Notes: generated from the sequence alone by a model not told the origin. A stretch of 64,000 nucleotides of DNA from Alkaliphilus sp. B6464 (GCF_018141165.1 NZ_CP058557.1:1240001-1304000); one strand, 5' to 3'; positions 45,332 to 54,096 are shown, numbered from the stretch's first letter. Translations and numbers: made by a program.

Positions 45332-46450
45332 TTTGAAAAATATATATGTATAAAACAGAAGGATATTTCTGATTGTGGCGCTGCATGTATAGCTACTATT
45401 TCAAAACAGTATGTTTTAAAAGCACCAGTAACAAAGATAAGAGAAGTTGCAGGAACATATAAGTAAGGAACTAATGCGTATGGGATTATTAAAGCAGCTG
45501 AAGCTGTTGGCTTTTCAGCAAAGGGTGTAAAAGGAAATCACGAGCCGTTTTTTAGCGAATTTTCTCTTCCAGCCATAGTTCATATAATTACTAACTCATC
45601 AATTTTACATTATGTTGTAATACATTCAATTAATAAAAACAAGGTTATTATTGCAGATCCAGCTGAAGGGATAATAGAATATACTACTGATGAGTTTTTC
45701 AAAATTTGGACAGGGATTCTTATTTTAATGGTATCAAGTAGTCAGCTTGAGAGACAAAATGATACGACAAACATGTATACAAGACTTTTTTCTATTTTAA
45801 AACCTCAAAAGAGTCTATTGTTATATATTTTCTTAGCCTCTACAATACATACAATTCTAGGTATATTAGGTGCTTTCTATTTTAAGTTTTTAATATATGA
45901 TATTTTACAGTATAACCTTAAGAAAATGCTATACGTATTATCTATAGCAGTAATTACTATAAACTTACTTAAAGTAATTTTACAAGCATTTAGAACTCAC
46001 CTACTCTTATATCTCAGTCAAAAAATAGATATACCTTTAATATTAGGGTATTATGAACATGTAATAGATTTATCAATGAGCTTTTTTAGCAATAGGAGGG
46101 TTGGAGAAATTATATCTAGATTTATGGATGCGTCAAAAATTAGAGAAGCTATCTAAAGTGCAACGCTAACTATAATGGTAGATACATTTATGGCGATAGC
46201 TGGATGAATAATTTTGTATTATCAGAGTCCCTATATTTCTGAAATTACCGTTATAATACTTATTTTTTATTGTATACTTGTACTTATATTTAATAAGCCT
46301 ATCCGAGAAGCTAACGAAAAAAATATGAAGAGTAATGCAGAGCTTACGTCATATTTGGTTGAGAGTTTAAATGGAATAGAAACTATTAAATCATTTAATG
46401 CAGAGAGAACAGCAAAATTTGAAACTGAAAAAAATTTATCAAATTTCTAA
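45332..46450 (+). pseudogene. Bacteriocin exporter with C39 peptidase (PCAT), broken
   Basis: One frame encodes a C39 peptidase domain (KQKDISDCGAACIATIS with catalytic Cys; LHYVVIHSINKNKVIIADPA with catalytic His and Asp), then the first membrane helices of an ABC exporter (SLLLYIFLASTIHTILGILG; FFSNRRVGEIISRFMDASK; VESLNGIETIKSFNAE). It is interrupted in frame by TAA 45464, TAA 46154 and TGA 46205 and ends at TAA 46448; the start codon and the whole ATPase domain are missing. Intact relatives cut double-glycine leaders and export bacteriocins. It indicates that this region once had, or neighboured, a secreted bacteriocin system. Confidence 0.85.
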
Positions 46451-46589
46451 AGAACATATTTGATACGGGAAAGATACTTAATATCCAATATTCATTACTT
46501 ACTTATCTAAGTCACTTTATTGAAGCAGTAGATAATCAATAAAAAAAATAATCATTACCATAAATAAATAGAATTTTTTAGTTATACTT

Positions 46590-46770
46590 TTTTCAGAACA
46601 TAAGTTTTAGAAGAAATAAATTTATAGTAAAAGTTACTATTTATAAAAATACATACAAAATGGTTTGCTAAAATAAAAAACTACTTTATATATTAAATAG
46701 AAAATTATATTTAGTATCCCCAAAGAAAAATAAAAGTGAGAAGGATCAAAGTATGAATCAATGGTTAATG
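46590..46770 (+). repeat. Duplicated leader of the split sigma gene (decayed)
   Basis: This stretch matches 50938-51125, the region just before the sigma gene: shared blocks are CAGAACATAAGTT, ACAAAATGGTTT, TTTATATATTAAA and GGATCAAAGTATGAATCAAT. Here the sigma ORF stops after seven codons, so this is a truncated duplicate. Confidence 0.7.
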
Positions 46771-46821
46771 TTTTAAAATAAGCTAATTTTGATAAAAAAT
46801 ATTTATTTGAGGATGATAATT

Positions 46822-46932
46822 TTGAAAAATGTATATATTCTATTACTTATTATAGTAGCAATTATCTTTATATCTTTTGTAAGACTTTATATGAATAATA
46901 AACAATTAGCAAAAAAAGACTTAGAAGGTTAA
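46822..46932 (+). CDS. 36-residue membrane peptide
   Basis: TTG 46822 with GAGGATG upstream encodes one membrane helix (VYILLLIIVAIIFISFV) and a basic tail (NNKQLAKKDLEG). It converges with the broken cargo gene at 47181. A small immunity-type peptide is one possibility. Confidence 0.4.
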   Translation: MKNVYILLLIIVAIIFISFVRLYMNNKQLAKKDLEG

Positions 46933-46940
46933 TTATTTAT

Positions 46941-47072
46941 TTGATTTCGGTTTTTATAACATATAAAATAACATATTCAATTTTTGGAGACTACTTTCTT
47001 ATCCCATTAATACCGGCATTGCTATATATTCCTTTTCTTTATTTTGATTATATAAATAAAAATAAAGATTAA
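46941..47072 (+). CDS. 43-residue membrane peptide
   Basis: TTG 46941 opens a frame with one to two hydrophobic stretches (GDYFLIPLIPALLYIPFLYF) and a basic end. It follows the previous peptide gene by eight bases in another frame, so the two could once have been one protein. It ends just before a strong terminator. Confidence 0.35.
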   Translation: MISVFITYKITYSIFGDYFLIPLIPALLYIPFLYFDYINKNKD

Positions 47073-47075
47073 GCA

Positions 47076-47113
47076 AAAATCATTTCCTTATAACTAATAC
47101 AGGAAATGATTTT
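47076..47113. terminator. Bidirectional terminator
   Basis: AAAATCATTTCC and GGAAATGATTTT pair perfectly around ~13 bases. The same hairpin recurs at 50018-50055. Confidence 0.85.
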
Positions 47114-47180
47114 CGCTTATTTAGTATTTACATTTAGATAAAAATTAAGTATTAATCGTCTTTTAAATCTTAACTTATAG

Positions 47181-47624
47181 CTATAGACCTAAAAAATCTC
47201 CAATACTTGAGGTAGGTATATATGTTGTACCTGTACTTGCCCAAGATTTTAGACTAAGTAAATTTCTTTCAGATATTCTATTGTTTAAATAATCATTAAT
47301 AGTAGAGTAAACTAGTTCTTCTTGGAACTCTATAATAACATTTCCATTATTATTCATCTGATCAGCAATACGTCCAAGATCAGCGGCTATTCTCTGTTTA
47401 TTAGTAGGGAAAACTGTCAAAATTCCATACATGACACCGGCAACATAAGAGTACATTCCTGTTACCGGATGCAGCAATCCTATACTACTTATACCTGTTC
47501 CAACAAGTAAATTTTACCATGAACTTAAGCTTGAATTTGCAAAGTTATCTCTCATTTTAATTACACCTGATTTTGGAAGTGATACAAAGGAACTAGTAAG
47601 TACCTTAGTTTCTAAGAAACTCAT
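47181..47624 (-). pseudogene. Bacteriocin-like cargo gene with nonsense codon, behind R1 copy E
   Basis: ATG 47622-47624 follows AAGGAGAT and lies 38 bp from the R1 core. The frame runs MSFLETKVLTSSFVSLPKSG and meets TAA at 47514-47516, then continues in the same frame for ~110 codons: a hydrophobic glycine-rich part (LLVGTGISSIG; YSYVAGVMYGILTV) and a charged C-terminus (RIAADLGRIADQMNN, IIEFQEELVYS). This layout matches the cargo at 53517. A TTG at 47477 could restart translation but has no RBS. Confidence 0.65.
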
Positions 47625-47639
47625 AATAACATCTCCTTT

Positions 47640-47732
47640 TATAATATATTTTTATTTTTTTAAGGCTCTTTCTGTTGGCCAATTTGTTTCGTCTTCACTA
47701 TATAAAAGAGATTTAAATCAAAATAATCAACC
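47640..47732 (-). repeat. R1 element, copy E
   Basis: Core at 47662-47695 (AAGGC-7-GTTGGCCAAT-7-GTCTT). It directs the broken cargo gene at 47181. The right flank repeats that of copy D. Confidence 0.9.
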
Positions 47733-47751
47733 ATATCGGAGATAATATAAA

Positions 47752-48842
47752 AAACAAAAGACTATTGTATATGAATTATTAGAGCATGTAGGAATTGCAA
47801 GAGCACTTTTTCATAATCCAGATATGATTATTGCGGATAAACCGACTGAGAATTTAGATATTGATACAGAACAAAGTGTTTATGAAAAATATGGAAGCAA
47901 CATTGTTTACCTGGCACCTATATATGATTTTAATAAGCAAATTGGTGCAATTAAAATTACGTACAGTGCTGAAAGGGAAAATATTTTTTATAAAGATATA
48001 AAATTACTATTTTACAAAATAAGTAGAGTATCTATATGCATAGCTTCTTTAATTGGGATTCTATATTTCTCAAAGATAGCAGAGGATATTTCAAGGCTAA
48101 AATATTCTGTTGAAGCCATAGAACAGGGAGATTATGATTCTATTATGAAACTAGATTCTCAAGATGAACTGGGAGATCTGAGAGAAAGAATATTTTTTGT
48201 GGCAAAAACAATAAAGCAAAACATAGAAGATATAACTACTGAAAAGGAAAAATTAGAGTTAGCCATTAAAAAACTTCAAAAATTAGAAAAGCAACAAAAA
48301 GAATTCATAGGAAACATTACTCATGAATTTAAAACGCCTCTAACAGTGTTAAAAGCACAAATAGATTTAATAAGCCTTTATAGAGATGATGAAGAGATGG
48401 CTTGTAGGTCAAAAAAATAGCAGAAAAGGAATTAAAAAGATTAGATGGTATGGTTGAAAATATTCTTTCTCTATCTAGAGTTGAAAAATACGACTTCGAG
48501 TTTAAGAGAGAGAAGATTAATACAAAAAAACTTCTTAAGGATATAGGCCTGAGAATGGAAGGAAAAGCTTCTAAATTTGGCATTAAAATAATAGAAAACC
48601 TTCAAGATGCTTATATTTTTATAGACGTTGAAAGCTTTATGCATATATTTATAAATCTTATAGACAATGCAATAAAATACAACGTGAGAAACGGACAAAT
48701 ATATATAAGAAGCTATACTAAAGAGGATAAAAATCATATTCAAATTGAGGATACAGGCATTGGTATACCGAAGGAGCATAGAGAAAAAATATTTGAGCCA
48801 TTTTATACGGTAGATAAAAACAGAAGGTCCTCTCATACGTAA
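47752..48842 (+). pseudogene. Chimeric ABC ATPase-histidine kinase pseudogene
   Basis: The same ABC-to-kinase junction as at 44764 (HNPDMIIADKPTENLDIDTEQ cut short, then YEKYGSNIVYLAPIY) is followed by a much longer kinase: a membrane helix (RVSICIASLIGILYF), HAMP, the phosphoacceptor H-box FIGNITHEFKTPLTVLKAQ and an N-box NLIDNAIKYNV. A frameshift at about 48412 splits it, and it ends after PFYTVDKNRRSS without the G2 box. It cannot make a working sensor kinase. Confidence 0.8.
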
Positions 48843-48887
48843 ATTTTATAAGATAGTAAAGGTAGTATAAAACAATCTGTGCTTAAG

Positions 48888-48952
48888 CCAAGAAATGTTC
48901 TTCTCTGGCAATAATTAAAAATTATAATAAACCAGAGAACAGCATTTTTTTA
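48888..48952 (+). terminator. Terminator-like hairpin
   Basis: TTCTCTGG and CCAGAGAA, extended by GTTCT/AGAAC, surround a long AT-rich loop and are followed by TTTTTTT. Bases 48953-49153 hold no gene. Confidence 0.6.
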
Positions 48953-49153
48953 ATCAACGTGCTTGTTTTTTCGCATTCTTCTTTCCAAATATAGTTACTG
49001 ATAATATTCTTATTCTTCGTAATTGGATGAAACAATACTACCTTTTGATTTTCTTCGCTTGATGAATATTAAATTATCACACAATTCGACAAATGAGTTA
49101 TGCTAATATATAGTTGTAGGCCTGTTTATATATAAATATTAGGGGGAATATAT

Positions 49154-49717
49154 ATGAGTTTGCATTTATCTAATCATGTTTTAAAAGAAATCTATTTAAA
49201 AAATGGTCAAAAATTGGTATTAGGAAAGCCTTCAGCAGAAGATGCAAAAAAAATGATAGAATATTTTAATATAGTAGGTGGAGAAAGTGACAATTTATTA
49301 TTTGGAGCAGGAGAATTCAAACTCACTATAGATCAAGAAATAAATCATATAAATTCAATAAATAGTGATGAAAACTCACTTATTATATTGGGTGTAATAG
49401 ATGAAAATATAGTTAGTGTAGCGCAGATTATTAGTTCAAAAAGAAAGAGAATAGCTCATAATAGCGAGATGTCTATTTCTGTGAAAAAGGATTACTGGGG
49501 AACTGGTATCGGTACTGCCATGATGAATGAAATAGTAAGGTTTGCAAAAAGTAATAATACAATAAGAAATATTACTTTAGGGGTAAATGCAGGTAATACA
49601 AGAGCTATAAAATTATATGAGAAGTTTGGATTTGAAATAATCGGAGTTCATAAAAATAACTTCAATGTAAATGGCATATATGATGATGAAATATTAATGG
49701 ATTTAAATATTTATTAG
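49154..49717 (+). CDS. GNAT acetyltransferase, paralogue of 11844
   Basis: This 187-residue protein has the GNAT core: ISVKKDYWGTGIGTAMMNEI (acetyl-CoA loop GTGIG) and TRAIKLYEKFGFEIIGVHKN. It shares IVGGESDNLLFG and overall order with the protein at 11844, so the two are paralogues. ATG 49154 follows GGGGGAAT. It is one of few intact metabolic genes inside the R1 region. The substrate is unknown. Confidence 0.85.
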   Translation: MSLHLSNHVLKEIYLKNGQKLVLGKPSAEDAKKMIEYFNIVGGESDNLLFGAGEFKLTIDQEINHINSINSDENSLIILGVIDENIVSVAQIISSKRKRIAHNSEMSISVKKDYWGTGIGTAMMNEIVRFAKSNNTIRNITLGVNAGNTRAIKLYEKFGFEIIGVHKNNFNVNGIYDDEILMDLNIY

Positions 49718-50108
49718 GTATCTATTTATTATTGGCAAGTATTTGGATAAATTTAGAAAATAATTTTGTTGAATTTTTTCCAGTTTAATATTCTAGAATA
49801 ATGACTTTCTGTGTCCTAGTCTATAGCTCTTGCCAGTCATATTAAAAAGTTCACATCTGTTTCTTCTCTTGTTATTGGAAGATAACCAAGTTAATTTATT
49901 ATGGCAAGGCTTGAAGATAGTATTCTATTAATTTTTCCTTTACTTTTTCTTGATATTTAGTGTTGACAATCCAAAATTATATTTAGTATCTTCAAAGAAA
50001 AATAAAGATTAAGCAAACAAAAATCATTTCCTTATAACTGATACAGGAAATGATTTTTGCTTATTTAGTATTTACATTTAGATAAAAATTAAGTATTAAT
50101 CGTCTTTT
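49718..50108. repeat. Duplicated spacer with collapsed cargo cassette
   Basis: Bases 49975-50108 repeat pieces of 46695-46735 and 47060-47160, including the terminator hairpin (50018-50055) and TTAAGTATTAATCGTCTTTT. In copy E a cargo gene follows; here R1 copy F follows at once, so the cargo gene is missing. Nothing coding is seen in 49718-49974. Confidence 0.65.
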
Positions 50109-50203
50109 TATAATATATTTTTATTTTTTAAGACTCTTTCTGTTGGCCAACTTGTTTTGTCTTACACTATATAAAAGGAGATTTAGGCTAAAATAATCAA
50201 CCA
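50109..50203 (-). repeat. R1 element, copy F (no cargo gene)
   Basis: Core at 50130-50163 (AAGAC-7-GTTGGCCAAC-7-GTCTT). The minus-strand gene expected behind it has been deleted precisely at the element boundary. The right flank leads into the holin gene end. Confidence 0.9.
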
Positions 50204-50257
50204 TTATTTAAAAATTAATTTATAAATAAATTTTACTATATTTAAATGTTATCTGTT

Positions 50258-50497
50258 TTAGGATTCATTTTGCTGTGTTAATATATATGATTTAACCTCT
50301 TCAACGTCTTTTTTTACATCTTCAATAACACTTAACTTATTTGTTAGATTAGATATTATCTGTTGATAATTACATTCTCTTTCTTCCTGCTTTATATCTC
50401 TTTTCTCTTGAGCTTTTAAGATATAAAAAATAAGAGCTACAGATAATGCTGCCCAAACTCCTTGAGTAGAAGCTAGTTTTAATACCTCATTTTCCAT
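50258..50497 (-). CDS. BhlA/UviB-family holin-like protein
   Basis: This 79-residue protein has the family signature: a short N-terminus (MENEVLKLASTQGVWAALS), one membrane helix (VWAALSVALIFYILKA) and a highly charged C-terminus (EKRDIKQEERECNYQQIIS; VEEVKSYIL). BhlA and UviB proteins form small membrane pores; uviB accompanies the UV-induced bacteriocin of Clostridium perfringens, where release depends on lysis. The ATG at 50495-50497 follows AGGAGGTG. Together with two unsecreted amidases in the region it makes a full holin-endolysin lysis set. A decayed copy lies at 52333. Confidence 0.88.
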   Translation of the reverse strand: MENEVLKLASTQGVWAALSVALIFYILKAQEKRDIKQEERECNYQQIISNLTNKLSVIEDVKKDVEEVKSYILTQQNES

Positions 50498-50767
50498 TAT
50501 TACACCTCCTTACTTTTTAAAATGAGTTCTTTAAATTGGACTGAAGAGAGTACTATATTAATTTAAAATAATTTTATGGGTACAGATGTAAACCATATGT
50601 AAAAAAAATTTAAATGTAGATAGAGGAATATGGCGCTTTTAATAAAGTAATTAAAGCGTTGCTAGAGATATGTACAAGAAAAAATGATATTGAAACTCGA
50701 ATAGATCTAATATTGATATGTTTTTTGTCGATGCTTAATAATATAAAGAAGATAAATTGCAATCAAA

Positions 50768-50784
50768 TTGTAATATTTTTACAA
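50768..50784 (+). promoter_or_regulatory. R2 palindrome, copy 1
   Basis: TTGTAA-5 bp-TTACAA, a perfect palindrome, followed by a conserved stretch (CAATTTATGACATATTATAT) that recurs in copies at 52094 and 59360. It lies 330 bp before the sigma gene and reads like an operator with its promoter. Confidence 0.55.
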
Positions 50785-51112
50785 CAATTTATGACATATT
50801 ATATATTTCAATTGTTGTACAATTATAATAATAAAAAAATTAAGATGCAATTAACAATATATATTTTTATAAGATGCTTTAGTTGGTTACGGAAAAGAGA
50901 CAAAACGAGATTGTAAGAAAAGAAAATATATAATTTTTTTTACTCTTTTACAGAACATAAGTTCTGAATAAAGAGAATATATGGTAGAAAAGTAACTAAT
51001 TATATAAATATATACAAAATGGTTTACAGAAAATTTAAAAAACTCTTTTATATATTAAAGAAGGTTACAATTAGTTTTACTAAAGAAAAAATAAAGTAGG
51101 AGGGATCAAAGT

Positions 51113-51640
51113 ATGAATCAATTAGCAGAAAACTTTTTAAAGAGACAAAAGCTTGATGATGAGTTAAAAAGTAACATGTTACCAGGTAGTTTGCAAGATG
51201 AGTTCAATAACTATGCTTTTAAAGTCTATCTATATGGATATGTAAAGAAAACCATAGTTTTCTCTGCAATGCAAATCAAGAAAAAAACTAATCAAATAAG
51301 CCAAAGAGAAGAATTGAGCTTAAATATTATTGATCCTAATTTCAATGAAGAAAGAATAAACCTCATTGAGTATAGTCAAAATGATTTTTTAGATGATATA
51401 AGTGAGTTTGTTGTAAAAGATAGTAGCTGTAGTTATGATGAGATTTCTCATGATAAGAAAATATTAAAGGCTATTAATACTCTTACAGATAGACAAAAAC
51501 AAATTTTATATATGTGTGTCATTACAGGGGAAAGTGACACTTTAGTTGCTAAAAAACTTGGTATTACAAAGCAGGGAGTTAATAAAATAAAGAAGGCTGC
51601 TTTAAACAAATTAAGAAGAAAGTTATATTCAGATATATAA
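51113..51640 (+). CDS. Split sigma factor, region 4 subunit (SigO-like)
   Basis: This 175-residue protein ends in a sigma-70 region 4 helix-turn-helix: INTLTDRQKQILYMCVITGE, SDTLVAKKLGITKQGVNKI, KKAALNKLRRKL. Its N-terminal part does not show the region 2 signature. The next gene, 30 bp downstream, supplies just that region. This matches the two-subunit sigma factor SigO-RsoA of Bacillus subtilis; the UviA/TcdR group is an alternative relationship. ATG 51113 follows AGGAGGG. It is the only sigma gene in the R1 region and the obvious candidate to read the R1 promoters. Confidence 0.8.
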   Translation: MNQLAENFLKRQKLDDELKSNMLPGSLQDEFNNYAFKVYLYGYVKKTIVFSAMQIKKKTNQISQREELSLNIIDPNFNEERINLIEYSQNDFLDDISEFVVKDSSCSYDEISHDKKILKAINTLTDRQKQILYMCVITGESDTLVAKKLGITKQGVNKIKKAALNKLRRKLYSDI

Positions 51641-51670
51641 AAAAATAGTTAAATCAGGAGGGAAGGAGAT

Positions 51671-51922
51671 ATGGAAGATAGAGAATTACGGAAAGTTTTT
51701 CACAATGCACAAAATGGGGATAAGGATTCTATACAAAAAATACTAGAAATGTTTCAGCCTTTAGTTCATAAAAATAGCTTTATAGATGGAAAATTTGATG
51801 AAGACTGTTTTCAAGAGCTAAATATTAAACTTATAAACTGTATAAAGTCTTTTGAGTTTTCACCTATACCTGTAGAGGATGTATATAAAGCCTTTGAAGA
51901 ATTACTATCGTATAAAGAATAA
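51671..51922 (+). CDS. Split sigma factor, region 2 subunit (RsoA-like)
   Basis: This 83-residue protein contains only a sigma region 2-like helix set: FHNAQNGDKDSIQKILEMF, PLVHKN and FDEDCFQELNIKLINCIKSF, the last matching the core-binding helix E-DLxQE-x-KL. RsoA of Bacillus subtilis has the same size and role, binding core polymerase and the -10 region. The ATG at 51671 has AGGAGGGAAGGAG upstream. It is cotranscribed with the region 4 subunit. Confidence 0.75.
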   Translation: MEDRELRKVFHNAQNGDKDSIQKILEMFQPLVHKNSFIDGKFDEDCFQELNIKLINCIKSFEFSPIPVEDVYKAFEELLSYKE

Positions 51923-51973
51923 TGGGTTTACATTAAAGCATAATAAAAATAATATGATATTTATTTTATTAGG

Positions 51974-52020
51974 TTAAAAGCTTCTGTGCAATATATAGAA
52001 GCTTCTAATTATTTTTTATT
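51974..52020 (+). repeat. L hairpin, copy 2 (terminator of sigma operon)
   Basis: TTAAAAGCTTCT and AGAAGCTTCTAA pair, followed by TTATTTTTTATT. Close relative of the hairpins at 42769, 52677 and 59061. Confidence 0.7.
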
Positions 52021-52093
52021 ACAATATATAAAATAAATGATTGACTTATTTTTAAAGTTAATCTGTAAAAAAGATATATGAATTGTAATGAAA

Positions 52094-52110
52094 TTGTAAT
52101 ATTATTACAA
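52094..52110 (+). promoter_or_regulatory. R2 palindrome, copy 2
   Basis: TTGTAATATTATTACAA, a perfect 17-bp palindrome, followed by CGATTTACGACATGTTATCT as in the other copies. No plus-strand gene follows; R1 copy G starts 70 bp later, so the gene it served was lost. Confidence 0.6.
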
Positions 52111-52179
52111 CGATTTACGACATGTTATCTATTTTAAATATGTTAGAATTATAATAAGAAAATAGGTTAATCTCTCCTT

Positions 52180-52270
52180 TTATAATATATTTTATTTTGC
52201 AAGACTTTCGCATCGACCAACTTATTTCGTCTTACATTATATAAAGGAGATTTGGGAAGAAATAATAAAT
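52180..52270 (-). repeat. R1 element, copy G (no cargo gene)
   Basis: Divergent core at 52201-52233 (AAGAC-7-TCGACCAAC-7-GTCTT). No minus-strand gene remains behind it, although the RBS AAGGAGAG is still present at the boundary. The right flank leads to a holin remnant. Confidence 0.85.
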
Positions 52271-52332
52271 TATTTTTAAAAAGTAATCTATAAAAATTTT
52301 TATCTTGATTAAAATATGCTATATCTTAGTAT

Positions 52333-52500
52333 TTATTTTGCTGTGTTAATATATAGGACTTAACTTCTTCTACATCTTTTTTACATATTTAATAACATTT
52401 AACTTATCTGTTAAAGTAGATATTATTTCTTGATATTTATGCGCTCTTTCTTCCTGTTTTATATCTATTTTCCCTTGATGTGGGGCTAGTTTTATAGACA
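52333..52500 (-). pseudogene. Decayed second copy of the BhlA/UviB holin gene
   Basis: The stretch matches the 50258-50497 gene at nucleotide level (ATTTTGCTGTGTTAATATAT; TTATCTGTTA; CTTTCTTCCTG; TTTTATATCTATTTTC) but has frameshifts and lacks the N-terminal membrane helix. It stands beside R1 copy G as the intact gene stands beside copy F. Confidence 0.8.
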
Positions 52501-52586
52501 CATTTGGATATTCATCGGTGTCAATTTTATTTGTCTCCGTAATGTATTATTTTTTATCTAATATATCTAATAAATATATAGAAAAT

Positions 52587-52635
52587 AAAAATCAGGACTA
52601 CTCGTGAGACATATAGTCCTGATTTTCATTTTTTA
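52587..52635. terminator. Strong hairpin, terminator
   Basis: AAAATCAGGACT and AGTCCTGATTTT pair perfectly around ~16 bases; CATTTTTTAAA follows. Confidence 0.8.
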
Positions 52636-52676
52636 AACTATAGTGTAAGTTTCTTGTAAGCTGTTAATTTTATTAA

Positions 52677-52720
52677 GTTAAAAACCTTTGTGCTATATAG
52701 AAGTTTTTAACTATTTTTAT
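52677..52720 (+). repeat. L hairpin, copy 3
   Basis: AGTTAAAAACCTT and AAGTTTTTAACT pair (one weak pair); tail ATTTTTAT. Like copy 1, it is followed by ~40 conserved bases and then a plus-strand gene. No gene in 52721-53051. Confidence 0.6.
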
Positions 52721-53051
52721 ATATTGATCTGGAAATTTGGTAGAATCACAAAATAAAAAGTATTAAAGTATATATAACAAATTTTACAATATATGAATTA
52801 TATGGTAAAATACCTATAAAAAGTTTTTTTGAAAAAAGGCTAGAATTTTGTGCATAATATTTTTAAAATAAAAAAGATCGTATAAGTATTTTCTATTATC
52901 GCATTTAGGAGATTATTGTCATAAGATATTATATGATATAGCTATGTTTATATAAAAAACTAATTACATAAAATGTTAGACCAAAGTTTTCAGTACATAA
53001 TAACTTTCTATATTTAGATTTTCTTAATATACTGTTTCTGGAGGGGTATAT

Positions 53052-53426
53052 ATGATTAGATCAAAGTCAATAAAATATATGATAATAGCAATACTGAGCT
53101 TACTGATAATATATTATCATAATAAATTAATTTTAATGGATAATAAAGCTTATGAGCTGCTAGGTAGCGATATAAGATTAAATTATAATATTTTTCACCC
53201 ATTAGCAGTTTTAATTATAACTATAAGTTATAATATGTACAATAATATAAGTACAAGACACAATAAAATTACTTATTTAATATATATATGCTTAACATTA
53301 ATTATAATTATTAGTGCTTGGACTAAAGGTTTGAGTTATGTTGGATTAACACTACTTATTTTAGGAATCTGTGCTTCAACTTTGAATAATAAGATTGAAG
53401 AGTATATTGATTTAAATAAGAAATAA
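53052..53426 (+). CDS. Small four-helix membrane protein (immunity-like)
   Basis: This 124-residue protein has about four hydrophobic helices (YMIIAILSLLIIYY; HPLAVLIITISYNMY; ITYLIYICLTLIIIISAW; YVGLTLLILGICASTL) and a charged tail. No family recognised. ATG 53052 follows GGAGGGG. It converges with the R1-driven cargo gene 53517 and shares a bidirectional terminator with it. Size and position fit a membrane immunity protein for that cargo; this is inference. Confidence 0.65.
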   Translation: MIRSKSIKYMIIAILSLLIIYYHNKLILMDNKAYELLGSDIRLNYNIFHPLAVLIITISYNMYNNISTRHNKITYLIYICLTLIIIISAWTKGLSYVGLTLLILGICASTLNNKIEEYIDLNKK

Positions 53427-53428
53427 AT

Positions 53429-53465
53429 AAAAAATGAGAACTCTAAAAATAGATTCTCATTTTTT
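53429..53465. terminator. Bidirectional terminator
   Basis: AAAAAATGAGAA and TTCTCATTTTTT pair perfectly. A near-copy occurs at 60402-60438. Confidence 0.88.
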
Positions 53466-53516
53466 ATTATTATAAAGCATACCTCTCATTAGATGGTAGT
53501 GTTAATAAAGAAGGCC

Positions 53517-53918
53517 TTATGCTACTCTTGAATATCTGGTCCTAGTATAGTAAGTGTAATGATTACCGCTTCCAGATGACCATTCAATATATTCCGTATA
53601 AATTCTCATCTTTCCGCCTTTTGCAATTATCTCATTAATTACAGCATCTCTTTCATTTTTTAGTTTTTCAGCTACCATTAAATCATATAGGCTAGCTGCT
53701 ACAACTCCCCAACCTAGTCCTCCTAGTATAGGAGCAAATTTTGCCGCTAGAGCTTTTTTTGCAAATTTAGATACTAATGAACTGGTGAGGGTTATTCCTG
53801 CTCCTGCTACTACAGATTCTATATCAGAATAACTCACACCTGTTTCAGAATTAAGATAATTCAATAGTTGCGTTTGTGTAAAATCTTGATAAGTGGAAGA
53901 TACCACTCTTGTTGCCAT
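53517..53918 (-). CDS. Bacteriocin-like hydrophobic protein, R1-linked
   Basis: This 133-residue protein is the only complete member of the larger R1 cargo proteins. Residues 1-35 are polar (TYQDFTQTQLLNYLNSETGV), residues 36-80 form a Gly/Ala-rich hydrophobic domain (VVAGAGITL; ILGGLGWGVVAASLYDLMV), and the end is charged then aromatic (KNERDAVINEIIAKGG; YTYYTRTRYSRVA). There is no signal peptide or double-glycine leader, which fits release by lysis. The ATG at 53916-53918 follows AAGGGATG, 31 bp from the core of R1 copy H. A pore-forming bacteriocin is my best guess; no homologue is recognised by eye. Confidence 0.65.
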   Translation of the reverse strand: MATRVVSSTYQDFTQTQLLNYLNSETGVSYSDIESVVAGAGITLTSSLVSKFAKKALAAKFAPILGGLGWGVVAASLYDLMVAEKLKNERDAVINEIIAKGGKMRIYTEYIEWSSGSGNHYTYYTRTRYSRVA

Positions 53919-53932
53919 ATTATCATCCCTTT

Positions 53933-54022
53933 TCTTATTTTATTTTTTAAGACTCTATCTGTTGGCCAACTTGTTTCGTCTTACACTATATAAAAAGAGA
54001 TTTAGCTCAAAATAATCAACCA
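53933..54022 (-). repeat. R1 element, copy H
   Basis: Core at 53949-53982 (AAGAC-7-GTTGGCCAAC-7-GTCTT). It directs the intact cargo gene 53517. The right flank ends at the IS remnant. Confidence 0.9.
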
Positions 54023-54096
54023 GTTTTTGAAATTAACATTCAGCTTTATAAATTTGCAAAGACCTCCTATTTTAATATTTTAGTTCTTATATGCCG

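Noticed and set aside
50659-50916. 85-codon plus-strand ORF before the sigma gene
   Set aside because: No RBS, low-complexity AT-rich composition, and it runs across the R2 palindrome and its conserved downstream block.
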